The translations under genes were made by a program, and so were the position numbers. A stretch of DNA of 64,000 bases from Candidatus Kaistia colombiensis (GTDB taxonomy: Bacteria; Pseudomonadota; Alphaproteobacteria; Rhizobiales; Kaistiaceae). The notes under the pieces are model-generated. The model worked only from the letters and a program-made list of their open reading frames with translations. It was not told where the DNA came from and ran no database searches. Below are positions 1 through 9,470 of this stretch, piece after piece (position 1 is the stretch's first letter; each line of letters opens with the position of its first letter). The DNA is taken from the NCBI GenBank assembly GCA_029203105.1, contig CP119318.1, positions 882,501 to 946,500 of the forward strand, given 5' to 3'.

Positions 1-1
1 G

Positions 2-301
2 GGCGGCATGCCGGCCTATACCTCGGCGAAATCGGCCGTGCAGGGTCTTACCCGCGGTCTCGCGCGCGATCTGGGGCCTTTCAACATCCGCGTCTGCTCG
101 GTTGTTCCCGGCTGGATCATGACGCAGCGCCAGATCGACCTCTGGCTGACGCCGGAAGCCGAAATCGACCTGATGAACAAGCAGTGCCTGAAGCGCAAGC
201 TCTACCCTGATGACATCGCCAAGCCGGTGCTGTTCTTCGCCTCCGACGAGGCGTCGGGCTGCACCAACCAGAGCTACATCGTCGACGGCGGCTGGGTCTG
301 A
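2..301 (+). CDS. SDR-family oxidoreductase, C-terminal part (cut by window edge)
   Basis: This is the 3' part of a short-chain dehydrogenase/reductase gene that begins before the window. The frame is open from the first bases (Gly-Gly-Met-Pro-Ala), and the catalytic Tyr-x-x-x-Lys of the family is visible as YTSAK followed by a helix (SAVQGLTRGLARDLG). The tail has the usual SDR ending, with loss of secondary structure after VVPGWI and a final VDGGWV. These enzymes reduce or oxidise hydroxyl/keto groups using NAD(P)H in the cytoplasm. The substrate cannot be inferred without the N-terminus and upstream neighbours. An ATG lies at base 8 but is internal. A strong terminator follows 20 bases after the stop, so this is the last gene of its transcript. 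Confidence 0.9.
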   Translation, partial: GGMPAYTSAKSAVQGLTRGLARDLGPFNIRVCSVVPGWIMTQRQIDLWLTPEAEIDLMNKQCLKRKLYPDDIAKPVLFFASDEASGCTNQSYIVDGGWV

Positions 302-321
302 GGCTTTCTTGATTTCCAAGA

Positions 322-349
322 GGGCCGGCGTTCGCGCCGGCCCTTTTTT
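322..349 (+). terminator. Intrinsic terminator after the SDR gene
   Basis: A perfect 9-bp GC-rich stem (322-330 with 335-343) closed by a TTCG tetraloop is followed at once by six T residues. This is a textbook rho-independent terminator, 20 bases after the SDR stop codon. Confidence 0.93.
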
Positions 350-413
350 GTCTTTGGGGTTCGTTGATTGCGCGGAGCCTGCCGGGCGGAATGCTGTCGA
401 CGGGATGCAGCCT

Positions 414-768
414 TCACCTCTCCCATGGGAGAGGTGAAGCATCCAGCCTGGTCGCGCTCGACGTCCCACCCTCGCCGTCATCCCGGGCTTGACCCGGGAT
501 CCATGCGGCCGCCTGCATCTGACATTCTATGGATCCCTGCTTTCGCAGGGATGACGACGAGAGTGTCGCGCCCTGCACCTCTCCCATGGGGAGAGGTCGG
601 AGCGAAGCTCCGGGTGAGGGGCTGCGATCTAACCGGTGAGGCCTGAACCCCTCACCCGCCGGCCCTTGGCCGTCGACCTCTCCCCAGGGAGAGGTGACGA
701 TGATGTCTGCTCCATCAGCCCCTGAGGAAAATCCCTCACCGAAACCCTCTCCCGCTAGGGGAGAGGGG
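414..768. repeat. Cluster of extragenic palindromic repeats (two families)
   Basis: The SDR-cysK gap holds no gene but is packed with short palindromes. Family A is CACCTCTCCC...GGGAGAGGTG, seen near 417-435, 578-596, 687-702 and, degenerate, at 744-766, with attached GGGTGAGGGG-type arms at 611-620 and 649-656. Family B begins CCGTCATCCCGGGCTTGACC at 476 and ends near 556 with an inverted GGGATGACG. Family B recurs in reverse orientation at 23802-23885, and family A recurs near 48737-48755. No coding potential is credible here. Such repeats are common between genes in Hyphomicrobiales. Confidence 0.8.
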
Positions 769-774
769 CAGGCG

Positions 775-1740
<966 letters not shown>

Positions 1741-1821
1741 TCAGCTGCTCCTTAACCCGTTGGATTTGTGGCGGAAGTCTAGTGGACCGTTGCGGCGGGG
1801 TCGAGCCTCGCCGGCATCCGG

Positions 1822-2298
1822 CTACTTGCCGCCGGTCGAGCCGAAGCCGCCGGCGCCGCGCGCCGTGTCGGCGGAGAATTCGGCGACGATCTCGAAACGC
1901 GGCCGCACCACCGGCACGAACATCATCTGCGCGATGCGGTCGCCGGGCTGGATCTCGATCGGCGGCGTGCCGGCCGGATTGCGGTTCCAGACGCTGACGA
2001 GGATGGGCCCTAGATAGTCGGCGTCGATCAGCCCGGTCGAATTGCCCAGCACGAGGCCCTGTCGGTGGCCGAGGCCGGAGCGCGGCAGGATCATCGCGGC
2101 GACGAACGGGTCGCGGATGAACAGCGACAGTCCGCTCGGGATCAGCACGGCGAGCGAGCCGGCCTCGATCGCGAGCGGTGCGTCGATCGCGGCGCGAAGG
2201 TCGATCGCCGCCGCCATGTCGCTCTGATAGGCGGGCATGCCCCAGGCCTCGAGGCGCGGGTCGAGCACCTTCAGTTCGATGGTCGGCTGGTGCGGCAC
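1822..2298 (-). CDS. dut: Deoxyuridine 5'-triphosphate nucleotidohydrolase (dUTPase)
   Basis: The 158-residue protein hydrolyses dUTP to dUMP and pyrophosphate, keeping uracil out of DNA and feeding dTMP synthesis. All trimeric dUTPase motifs can be read in order: AAIDLRA (29-36), PRSGLG (72-77), GLIDADYLG (89-97), GDRIAQM (119-125) and the flexible C-terminal motif V RGAGGFGSTG (147-156), which closes over the active site. It sits 38 bases downstream of the DUF4105 gene in the leftward coaBC-ubiBE neighbourhood; coaBC-dut adjacency is widely conserved in proteobacteria. Confidence 0.97.
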   Translation of the reverse strand: MPHQPTIELKVLDPRLEAWGMPAYQSDMAAAIDLRAAIDAPLAIEAGSLAVLIPSGLSLFIRDPFVAAMILPRSGLGHRQGLVLGNSTGLIDADYLGPILVSVWNRNPAGTPPIEIQPGDRIAQMMFVPVVRPRFEIVAEFSADTARGAGGFGSTGGK

Positions 2299-2336
2299 GG
2301 AAAGGTCCTCATGCTTAACAAAACGATAGCGGCGGG

Positions 2337-3275
2337 CTAACGGGACGCGGCGCTGTTAACCCGGATGGCGGCGGAGAAATCCTCGCCGTCGCCGGCGGCG
2401 ATGCCAAGCGCGCTGATGCTCGCGCGGCGGCGGAATTCGGCCTCGGTGAGGCCAGTGTTAAAGCCTTGATTCTGATAGATATATCCGGGCAGGTAGCCCG
2501 AAAGCAGGATGCGATAATCGAAGGGCAGCGCCGGGTCGAGCGCGCGCAGCAGCTGGAACACCACCGTCGTGCAATTGGCGGTGACGGTATTGTAGAAGGT
2601 CGGCACCCGGTCGAGCCGGTTGCCGGTCTCGAGATAGGACAGGAACAGCGCCTGCATGGCCGCCTTCGGCATAAGGATTGCGTAGCGATAGACGTCCTCG
2701 CCGCGGATATTGGTGCGCAGCCGGATGATGTCGCGCTCGTCGGCGGCGATCAGCGCCAGGTCGAATTCCTTGAAGAAGCCGCCGATCGACGAGAAGCTCT
2801 CGCCCTTCTGCTTGCGGATTTCCGCTGAGAAAACAACGTGGTCGCCACCTTCGAAGCCGAAGGAGACGAGCGTGTGGGCAATCGCCGGCCCGGACCAATA
2901 GGAGAGGAACAGGCCGACCGTCTCGACCTTCGAAAGGTCGTAGGACCGTGTTTCCCAGCGCGGCGTGAACGTGGTCTCGCTCTGCCAATCGAAGTTGCGA
3001 ACGTTCTGCAGCGTGACGAGGTCGCCGTCGCGGGTGCCGGTGACGATATGCGCGACATCGGGCGCCCATTCGTGATCGAAGCTCGGCTTGATGCTCGTCC
3101 ACCAGAGAAGGGCGGCGACCAGCGCCAGCGCATAGACGGCGCGAGCAATCCACGAACGCCTTGTTATCTCAAGCAAAAGCACGGCAAGCGCCAGGATTGC
3201 CCAGGCGCCGATGGCGAGCTTGAGCGCGGTCTGCGGCAGCGGCAGCTGGTACCAGAAGGCGAAGCCGACCAGCAC
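2337..3275 (-). CDS. DUF4105 (Lnb N-terminal periplasmic domain-like) membrane protein; N-terminus probably longer
   Basis: A 312-residue protein as called from GTG 3275. It has N-terminal hydrophobic helices (LKLAIGAWAILALAVLLL and ARAVYALALVAALLWW), then a soluble domain with the DUF4105 features: DSFDHEW-like SFDHEW, NFDWQ, TFTPRWETRSYDL, the HTLVSFGF segment and the catalytic-looking TANCTTVVFQL cysteine segment near residue 233. The family is related to a periplasmic cysteine-peptidase-like fold; the substrate is unknown. The GTG has no ribosome site. The open frame continues to an ATT at 3347 that would add 24 residues, including another hydrophobic stretch (ILLWLGRLLLWLVIALTAV), and this ATT has GGGGAAGGA 8 bases upstream, right after the coaBC stop. 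The true start is therefore unsettled. Confidence 0.82.
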   Translation of the reverse strand: MLVGFAFWYQLPLPQTALKLAIGAWAILALAVLLLEITRRSWIARAVYALALVAALLWWTSIKPSFDHEWAPDVAHIVTGTRDGDLVTLQNVRNFDWQSETTFTPRWETRSYDLSKVETVGLFLSYWSGPAIAHTLVSFGFEGGDHVVFSAEIRKQKGESFSSIGGFFKEFDLALIAADERDIIRLRTNIRGEDVYRYAILMPKAAMQALFLSYLETGNRLDRVPTFYNTVTANCTTVVFQLLRALDPALPFDYRILLSGYLPGYIYQNQGFNTGLTEAEFRRRASISALGIAAGDGEDFSAAIRVNSAASR

Positions 3276-3363
3276 CGCGGTCAGCGCGATGACAAGCCAG
3301 AGCAGCAGCCGTCCGAGCCAGAGCAGGATTGTCCGAAGCGCGCGAATGGTGCGTCCTTCCCCG

Positions 3364-4626
3364 TCAGGCCCTGGGCGGCAGACGGCCGGCGATCCAGTGC
3401 ACCAGGCGGCGCGCCACCTCGTCCTTTGGCAGTTGCGGCCAGCTCTCGATGCCCTCTGAAGTCACCAGGTGGACGGTGTTGGCGCTGCCGCCCATGACGC
3501 CAGTCTCGGGTGACACGTCGTTGGCGACGATGATGTCGGCACCTTTGCGGCCGAGTTTTTTCTGCGCGTTGGCAAGGACATCGTCCGTTTCGGCGGCGAA
3601 GCCGACGACGAGGCCGGGACGGCCGTCCTGGCGATGCGCAATGGTCGCGAGAATGTCGGGGTTCTCGGTGACGTGAAGCGGTGGCACGATGCCGCTGCCG
3701 TCCTTCTTCAGTTTCGAGCCGGCCTCATGCGCCGGCCGCCAGTCGGCGACGGCGGCGGCGAAGATGGCGATATCGGCCGGCAGCGCGATTTCGACGGCGG
3801 CCAGCATGTCGCGCGCCGTCTCGACCCGGCGGACCGCGACGCCGTCGGGGTCGGGCAGGCCGACCGGACCGGCGACCAGGGTCACGCGGGCGCCGGCCGC
3901 GGCCGCCGCCGCCGCGATGGCAAAACCCTGCTTGCCGGAGGAGCGGTTGGCGATGTAGCGGACGGGATCGATCGGCTCGTGCGTCGGCCCGGCCGTGACC
4001 AGAACATGTTTTCCCAACAGCGGCTTGCCGACGGCGGGATCGTCGGAAGCCGGAGCTGCACCGCCGGCCAGAAGCGCTTCGACCGCCGCGACGATGGAGA
4101 GCGGCTCGGCCATGCGCCCGGTGCCGGCCTCGCCGCTCTCGGCCATCTCGCCGCGTTCGGGACCGGCGAGCCGGATGCCGTCGGCAAGGAGTTGCGCGAT
4201 GTTGCGCTGGGTCGCCGGATGCACCCACATGGCGGGGTTCATCGCCGGCGCGACGAGAACGGGAAGCTTGGTCGCGAGCAGGATCGCCGTGGCGAGGTCG
4301 TCGGCATGGCCGCCCGCCATCTTCGCCATGAGATCGGCGGTGGCGGGCGCCACGACGATCAGGTCGGCCTCGCGGGCAAGCCTGATATGGCCGACATCCT
4401 GTTCGGCCTCGCGGTCGAACAATTCGGTATAGACGGTGCCGCCAGCGAGCGCGCCTGCCGCGAGCGGCGTGATGAACTCCGTCGCGCCCTTCGTCATGAC
4501 GACGCGAACCGTGGCGCCGCGCTCCTTCAGGCGGCGGATCAGGTCGAGGCTCTTATAGGCCGCGATGCCGCCGGCGATGACGAGCAGGATGCGCTTATCC
4601 GCCAGCGTTGCCTTGAGATCCGCCAT
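3364..4626 (-). CDS. coaBC: Bifunctional phosphopantothenoylcysteine decarboxylase / phosphopantothenate-cysteine ligase
   Basis: The 420-residue enzyme carries out two steps of coenzyme A synthesis: joining cysteine to 4'-phosphopantothenate (CoaB) and decarboxylating the product (CoaC, FMN-dependent). The N-terminal CoaC flavodoxin-like domain shows GGIAAYK (19-25), the catalytic His of VGHIRLA (H80) and the substrate clamp PAMNPAMW (127-134). The CoaB domain starts near 208 with VTAGPTHEPIDPVRYIAN and RSSGKQG, and contains the KLKK lysine motif and IIVANDV. Length is typical. It sits 39 bases after ubiB and is followed within about 17 bases by the likely DUF4105 start. Confidence 0.97.
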   Translation of the reverse strand: MADLKATLADKRILLVIAGGIAAYKSLDLIRRLKERGATVRVVMTKGATEFITPLAAGALAGGTVYTELFDREAEQDVGHIRLAREADLIVVAPATADLMAKMAGGHADDLATAILLATKLPVLVAPAMNPAMWVHPATQRNIAQLLADGIRLAGPERGEMAESGEAGTGRMAEPLSIVAAVEALLAGGAAPASDDPAVGKPLLGKHVLVTAGPTHEPIDPVRYIANRSSGKQGFAIAAAAAAAGARVTLVAGPVGLPDPDGVAVRRVETARDMLAAVEIALPADIAIFAAAVADWRPAHEAGSKLKKDGSGIVPPLHVTENPDILATIAHRQDGRPGLVVGFAAETDDVLANAQKKLGRKGADIIVANDVSPETGVMGGSANTVHLVTSEGIESWPQLPKDEVARRLVHWIAGRLPPRA

Positions 4627-4665
4627 GATGCTTCCCCGCTGGAGCTGGCGCGACGATGCGCCGGA

Positions 4666-6240
4666 TCAGGTGAACATATTCCAGGCGAGCAGCACAACCG
4701 CTACCCAGACGCCGATCGTCAGCCAACGGTTTCCCCGGCCTTCGGCCCGGCCGATCGCCTCGACGGTTTCCGGTGACAGCGTGATGCCGTCGCGAGTCGC
4801 ATCGCTCAGCTGCGCTGCGATCCGGGCGCCGTTCTGCAGCATGGCCGGCAGGCTCGTCACGGCGCGGCCGAGATCGGCAATGCCGGAACCGGCTTCCTGC
4901 AGCTTGCCGAGCGGGCCGAGATTGCGCTCGATCCATTCGCGCACCACCGGTTCGGAGGCGTCCCACATGTCGAAGGTGGGATCGAGCGAGCGGGCGACGC
5001 CCTCGACGACGACCATGGTCTTCTGCAGCATGAGAAGTTCCGGCCGGGTCTGCATGTCGAACAGCTCGGTCACCTCGAACAGCAGCGTCAAGAGCTTCGC
5101 CATCGAGATGTCGCTGGCCGGCTGGCCGTGGATTGGTTCGCCGATGGCGCGCAGCGCCTGGGCGAAATCCTCCGGCGCATGGCTCGCCGGTACATAGCCG
5201 GCTTCCATATGCACCTCGGCGATGCGCAGATAGTCGCGGCGGATGAAGCCATAGAGGATTTCGGCGAGGAAGCGCCGCTCGGCCTGGCCGAGCCGGCCCA
5301 TGATGCCGAAATCGACGGCGACGACGTCGCCGGCCGCATCGACGAACAGATTGCCCTGGTGCATGTCGGCGTGGAAGAAGCCGTCGCGCATGGCATGGCG
5401 CAGGAAGGCCTGCATCAGCCGGCGGGCGACCACCTTCAGGTCATGGCCGGCCGCTTCGATGCCGGCGGGGTCGGAAAGCTTGACGCCGTCGATCCATTCG
5501 AGCGTCAGCACGTCGCGCGCCGTCCGCGCCCAGTCGACTGTGGGCACGCGGAAACCTGGGTCGCCCTTGGTGCGCTCGGCCATCTCGGAGAGCGCCGCCG
5601 CCTCGAGGCGAAGGTCCATTTCCATCGACACCGAGCGCGCCAGCGTGTCGACGACGGCGATGGGTTTCAGCCGCTTCATCGCCGGATCGAGACGCTCGAC
5701 CAGATGCGCGCCGGCATAGAAGGTCTCGAGGTCGCGATGGAAGCGGGTGCGCACGCCCGGACGCAATACCTTGACCGCCACGGCGCGCAGGCTGCCATCG
5801 CTCTCGACGACGTCGGCCTTGTGGACCTGGGCGATTGAGGCCGCCGCGATCGGCGGCGAGAAGTCGGCGAAAATCGCCTCGACCGGCTTGCCGAAATTGC
5901 GCTCGATGACGACGCGCGCTGCTTCTTCGCCGAACGGTTCGATCTCGTCGCGCAGTCGGCCGAGCGCATCGGCGACGTCCTCGCCGACGAAATCCGGCCG
6001 GGTCGCCATGAACTGGCCGAGCTTCACATAGGAGGGGCCGAGCCTGTTGAGGGCCGCCGTGATCCGCTCGCCGCGATCGGCGTCGGCGGCCGAGCGCCGC
6101 TCGACCAGCCGGCCGAGCCGCACGCCGAGGCGCGCGCCGGGCGGCAGGTCGTCGATGTCGACGAGGCTGAACGCGCCTTCGCGCGCCAGAACGAATCCTG
6201 CCGCGGCGAGGCGGAAAAGAGCGGCTATGCCGAGCGCCAT
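4666..6240 (-). CDS. ubiB: UbiB, ABC1/ADCK-type atypical kinase for ubiquinone synthesis
   Basis: A 524-residue protein required for aerobic ubiquinone biosynthesis. It was once called 2-polyprenylphenol 6-hydroxylase but is now viewed as an atypical ATPase/kinase that assists lipid precursors. The family signature KxGQ is YVKLGQF (72-77), the ATP-site lysine is AVKVLRPG (155-162), the catalytic loop is HADMHQGN (290-297) and the metal-binding VDFG is at 309-312. A C-terminal helix (LTIGVWVAVVLLAWNMF) anchors it in the inner membrane. It starts 4 bases after ubiE, so the two are cotranscribed. Confidence 0.97.
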   Translation of the reverse strand: MALGIAALFRLAAAGFVLAREGAFSLVDIDDLPPGARLGVRLGRLVERRSAADADRGERITAALNRLGPSYVKLGQFMATRPDFVGEDVADALGRLRDEIEPFGEEAARVVIERNFGKPVEAIFADFSPPIAAASIAQVHKADVVESDGSLRAVAVKVLRPGVRTRFHRDLETFYAGAHLVERLDPAMKRLKPIAVVDTLARSVSMEMDLRLEAAALSEMAERTKGDPGFRVPTVDWARTARDVLTLEWIDGVKLSDPAGIEAAGHDLKVVARRLMQAFLRHAMRDGFFHADMHQGNLFVDAAGDVVAVDFGIMGRLGQAERRFLAEILYGFIRRDYLRIAEVHMEAGYVPASHAPEDFAQALRAIGEPIHGQPASDISMAKLLTLLFEVTELFDMQTRPELLMLQKTMVVVEGVARSLDPTFDMWDASEPVVREWIERNLGPLGKLQEAGSGIADLGRAVTSLPAMLQNGARIAAQLSDATRDGITLSPETVEAIGRAEGRGNRWLTIGVWVAVVLLAWNMFT

Positions 6241-6244
6241 CGCG

Positions 6245-7024
6245 TCAGATTTTCCAGCCCGAGTGAATGGCGGCGATGCCGCCGGTCAGATTGCGATAGG
6301 AGACCTTGGCGAAGCCTGCCTGCCGGATCATCTCGGCGAAGCGCTCCTGATGCGGGAAGCGGCGGATCGATTCGACCAGGTAGCGGTAGCTCTCGCTGTC
6401 GCCGGCGACAGCCTTGCCCATCGCCGGAATGACGTTGAACGAATAGAAATTGTAGATCTTGTCGAGCCCGGGCACGTCGACATCGGAAAATTCCAGGCAG
6501 AGGAAGCGGCCGCCGGGCTTCAACACCCGATGGGCTTCCTTCAGCGCTTGGTCGATACGCGGCACGTTGCGGATGCCGAAGGCGATGGTATAGGCGTCGA
6601 AGCGGTTGCTCTCGAACGGAAGTTCCTCCGCATTGCCCTCGACGAAGGTGACGTGATCGGCGAGGCCGCGCTTTGCCGCGCGCTCGCGGCCGACTTCCAG
6701 CATCGAGGCGTTGATGTCGCAGACGGTGGAGACGGCCGATTTGTGCGAGCGCTCGACGATGCGGAACGACACGTCGCCGGTGCCGCCGGCGACATCCAGG
6801 ACCTCGAACGGCCGGTTGCGCGGCGGCGTCAGCCACGACACCATGGCGTCCTTCCAGACGCGGTGCAGGCCGGCCGACATCAGATCATTCATCAGGTCGT
6901 AGCGCGAGGCGACCTTGTGGAAGACGTCATTGACCATGCCCTGCTTGGCATCGACGTCGACATCGCGGAATCCGAAGGAGGCGCGGCCCCTTTCGGGCGT
7001 CTCGCTGCGAGATTCGGTCGCCAT
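6245..7024 (-). CDS. ubiE: Ubiquinone/menaquinone biosynthesis C-methyltransferase UbiE
   Basis: The 259-residue class I SAM-dependent enzyme methylates the quinone ring of ubiquinone (and menaquinone where made). It has the family N-terminal block VFHKVASRYDLMNDLMSAGLHRVWK, the SAM-binding motif I VLDVAGGTGD (75-84), the DAYTIAFGIRNV motif II region, and the ending RNLTGGIAAIHSGWKI that identifies UbiE. It is the first gene of the leftward ubiE-ubiB-coaBC run. A 164-base divergent intergenic region separates it from mutM and should contain both promoters. Confidence 0.97.
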   Translation of the reverse strand: MATESRSETPERGRASFGFRDVDVDAKQGMVNDVFHKVASRYDLMNDLMSAGLHRVWKDAMVSWLTPPRNRPFEVLDVAGGTGDVSFRIVERSHKSAVSTVCDINASMLEVGRERAAKRGLADHVTFVEGNAEELPFESNRFDAYTIAFGIRNVPRIDQALKEAHRVLKPGGRFLCLEFSDVDVPGLDKIYNFYSFNVIPAMGKAVAGDSESYRYLVESIRRFPHQERFAEMIRQAGFAKVSYRNLTGGIAAIHSGWKI

Positions 7025-7188
7025 GGCGTCCCACTCCTTATATTACGCATATGAGCCAGCGATCGCGTGCGGGTTAGCCCGCGGAGAAGCGGCGACCACC
7101 GCCCGATCTGGGAAAATCGAAGTCCTTGATACCTGAAGCGCCTTCGGCGCGCCACGGCCCCGACACCCGCAGAGTTGACGCAGCCTAA

Positions 7189-8058
7189 ATGCCAGAGCTT
7201 CCCGAGGTAGAAACCGTCCGCTTGGGGCTTGCCCCCGCCATGGAGGGCGCCGTGATCGACAGGCTCGAGCAGCGCCGGCCGGACCTGCGCTTCCCGTTCC
7301 CCGAGCGTTTCGCCGAAAGGCTCACGGGCCGGCGCATCGAGGGCCTCGGCAGGCGGGCGAAATATCTGCTTGCCGATCTCGACGACGGCGCCGTCCTGAT
7401 CATGCATCTCGGCATGTCGGGCTCGTTCCGGGTCGAGGATGGGCCGCTCGCCAAGCCGGAGACACCGGGCGATTTCCATCATCCGCGCGGAAAAGCGGTG
7501 GCGCATGACCATGTCGTCTTCCATCTCTCGAACGGCAAGCGCGTCATCTATAACGACCCGCGTCGCTTCGGCTTCATGGATCTCGCCGCGCGTTCCGGCA
7601 TCGAGACGGCCCGCCATCTCGCCGGGCTCGGCGTCGAGCCGGTCGGCAACGCCTTCGATGGCAAGGTTCTGCACGGCCTGTTCGAAGCCAAGAAGGCGCC
7701 GCTGAAGGCGGCGCTGCTCGACCAGAGCCTGATCGCCGGCCTCGGCAATATCTATGTGTGCGAGGCGCTGCACATGTCCGGCCTGTCGCCGGAGCGGCGC
7801 GCCGGTTCGCTCAGCGCCAAGGCAGCCGACCGGCTGGCTACCTCGATCCGCGAGGTTCTCGCCGCCGCGATCGCTGCCGGTGGATCATCGCTGCGCGATC
7901 ATCGCCAAGCCAATGGCGAGCTCGGCTACTTCCAGCATTCGTTCCGCGTCTACGACCGCGAGGGCGAGCCGTGCCCGAAGCTCGATTGTTCCGGCGTGAT
8001 CGAACGCAAGGTGCAGTCCGGTCGCTCGACCTTCTTCTGCGCCACCTGCCAGAAATGA
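7189..8058 (+). CDS. mutM: Formamidopyrimidine-DNA glycosylase (8-oxoguanine repair)
   Basis: The 289-residue bifunctional glycosylase/AP lyase removes 8-oxoguanine and formamidopyrimidines. After removal of Met, the catalytic proline and glutamate are P2 and E3 in MPELPEVE, and the hairpin lysine is K58 in RRAKYL. The helix-two-turn-helix region is LLDQSLIAGLGNIYVCEALH, and the C-terminal zinc finger is CPKLDC...CATC. The first zinc pair is spaced C-x4-C rather than the enterobacterial C-x2-C, a variant I associate with alphaproteobacteria. The gene is divergent from ubiE and precedes the enoyl-CoA hydratase and rpsT. Confidence 0.97.
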   Translation: MPELPEVETVRLGLAPAMEGAVIDRLEQRRPDLRFPFPERFAERLTGRRIEGLGRRAKYLLADLDDGAVLIMHLGMSGSFRVEDGPLAKPETPGDFHHPRGKAVAHDHVVFHLSNGKRVIYNDPRRFGFMDLAARSGIETARHLAGLGVEPVGNAFDGKVLHGLFEAKKAPLKAALLDQSLIAGLGNIYVCEALHMSGLSPERRAGSLSAKAADRLATSIREVLAAAIAAGGSSLRDHRQANGELGYFQHSFRVYDREGEPCPKLDCSGVIERKVQSGRSTFFCATCQK

Positions 8059-8191
8059 CAGGCATCGGCCCTTGCCACGAGCGCTGTGCGCTTGAACGCC
8101 GGGCTTGCGTCCTTTAGGCCATGCGACATGGTCGCACTGCTGATTTGCCTGTTGGCGCGGAGGGGCGACGAGCCGAATGCGGGAGCGCGTC

Positions 8192-8995
8192 ATGTCGTCC
8201 GAAATCAAGCCGTCCGAAATTCCGGCCTATGAGACCATCCTGGTCGAGACGCGGGACGCTGTCGGCCTCATCCGTCTGAACCGCCCCAAGGCGCTGAACG
8301 CGCTGAGCCGGCAGTTGATCGCCGATCTGAACCATGCGCTCGACGCCTTCGAGGCCGACGACGCCATCGGCGCCATCGTGCTGACCGGCTCGGAGAAAGC
8401 CTTCGCGGCCGGCGCCGACATCAAGGAGATGCAGGCGCTCGGCTATGTCGACGTTTTCATGGACGATTTTGTCGCGCGCTGGGAGCAGCTGTCGCGGGTG
8501 CGCAAGCCTGTCGTCGCGGCGGTGGCGGGCTTTGCGCTCGGCGGCGGCTGCGAACTGGCGCTGATGTGCGACCTTGTCATCGCCGCTGACAACGCGAAGT
8601 TCGGCCAGCCGGAGATCACGCTCGGCCTGATGCCCGGCGCCGGCGGTACCCAGCGCCTCGCCCGCTCGGTCGGCAAGGCGAAGACGATGGACATGGTCCT
8701 GACCGGCCGGATGATCGATGCGGTGGAGGCGGAGCGGATCGGCCTGGTGTCGCGCGTCGTCCCGGGGGAGGAACTGGTCGATCAGGCGGTCGCCGCCGCG
8801 CAGAAGATTGCCGGCCTGTCGCGGCCGGCCGTGATGATGGCCAAGGAGGCGGTCAACCGCGCCTTCGAAAGCCCGCTCGCCGACGGCATCCGCACCGAGC
8901 GCCGGCTGTTTCATTCGCTGTTTGCGACCGAGGATGCGCGCGAGGGAATGGCGGCGTTTCTCGACAAGCGGCCCGCGGCGTTCCGCAACCGCTGA
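8192..8995 (+). CDS. Enoyl-CoA hydratase (crotonase family)
   Basis: A crotonase-fold protein of 267 residues from ATG 8192, likely adding water to trans-2-enoyl-CoA in fatty-acid beta-oxidation. The oxyanion-hole segments are AFAAGADIKEM and GFALGGGCELAL. Both catalytic glutamates of true hydratases appear present: one in FGQPEITLGLMPGAGG, the other in the CELAL region. The C-terminal VNRAFES helix also fits. An ATG at 8177 is in frame, but 8192 has a better-placed ribosome site (CGGGAG) and gives the canonical length. The mutM-hydratase-rpsT-dnaA order is conserved in Rhizobiales, which supports the call but not a functional link to replication. Confidence 0.93.
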   Translation: MSSEIKPSEIPAYETILVETRDAVGLIRLNRPKALNALSRQLIADLNHALDAFEADDAIGAIVLTGSEKAFAAGADIKEMQALGYVDVFMDDFVARWEQLSRVRKPVVAAVAGFALGGGCELALMCDLVIAADNAKFGQPEITLGLMPGAGGTQRLARSVGKAKTMDMVLTGRMIDAVEAERIGLVSRVVPGEELVDQAVAAAQKIAGLSRPAVMMAKEAVNRAFESPLADGIRTERRLFHSLFATEDAREGMAAFLDKRPAAFRNR

Positions 8996-9150
8996 ATCCG
9001 GCGCTTCGCGATTGACGCCGCCCGGGCGGACGACTATAAGCCGCCAATGAACCCGGGGCGGCCTCAAGGCTGCCTCTTCCGTTTAGCCTGAACTCGCATG
9101 GGTTCGTGGCACGGAAAGTCCAACGAACCGCTTTTTCAGGAAGGCCCCTC

Positions 9151-9417
9151 ATGGCCAATACGCCGTCCGCCAAGAAGGCGACCCGCAAGATTGCTCGCCG
9201 TGCCGAGGTCAACCGCACCCGTCGCAGCCGCATGCGCACTTTCGTCCGCAAGGTCGAAGAGGCGATCGCCTCCGGCAACGCCGCCGCCGCTGCCGAGGCG
9301 TTCAAGAGCGCGCAGCCGGAGCTGATGCGCGCTGCTCAGAAGGGCGTGCTGCACAAGAACACTGCTTCCCGCAAGGTTTCGCGCCTTGCCGCTCGCGTGA
9401 AGGCGATCTCCGCCTGA
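9151..9417 (+). CDS. rpsT: 30S ribosomal protein S20
   Basis: The 88-residue basic protein binds 16S rRNA in the small subunit. It has the S20 hallmarks MANTPSAKKATRK, NRTRRSRMRTFVRKVE and the C-terminal KGVLHKNTASRKVSRL. ATG 9151 was chosen because CAGGAAGG lies 7-14 bases upstream and the product then has the normal length; an in-frame ATG at 9106 would add 15 residues atypical of S20. It is followed by a very strong intrinsic terminator and so probably forms its own transcript, separate from the dnaA region. Confidence 0.98.
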   Translation: MANTPSAKKATRKIARRAEVNRTRRSRMRTFVRKVEEAIASGNAAAAAEAFKSAQPELMRAAQKGVLHKNTASRKVSRLAARVKAISA

Positions 9418-9441
9418 TCCGCAGAGTTTCTGGGGATTGAC

Positions 9442-9470
9442 AAAAAGCTCGGCTTCGGCCGGGCTTTTTT
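9442..9470 (+). terminator. Intrinsic terminator of rpsT
   Basis: AAAAAGCTCGGC and GCCGGGCTTTTTT form a long stem around a TTCG tetraloop (9454-9457), ending in a six-T run. It lies 24 bases after the rpsT stop. The A-tract on the 5' side makes it plausibly bidirectional. Confidence 0.93.
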
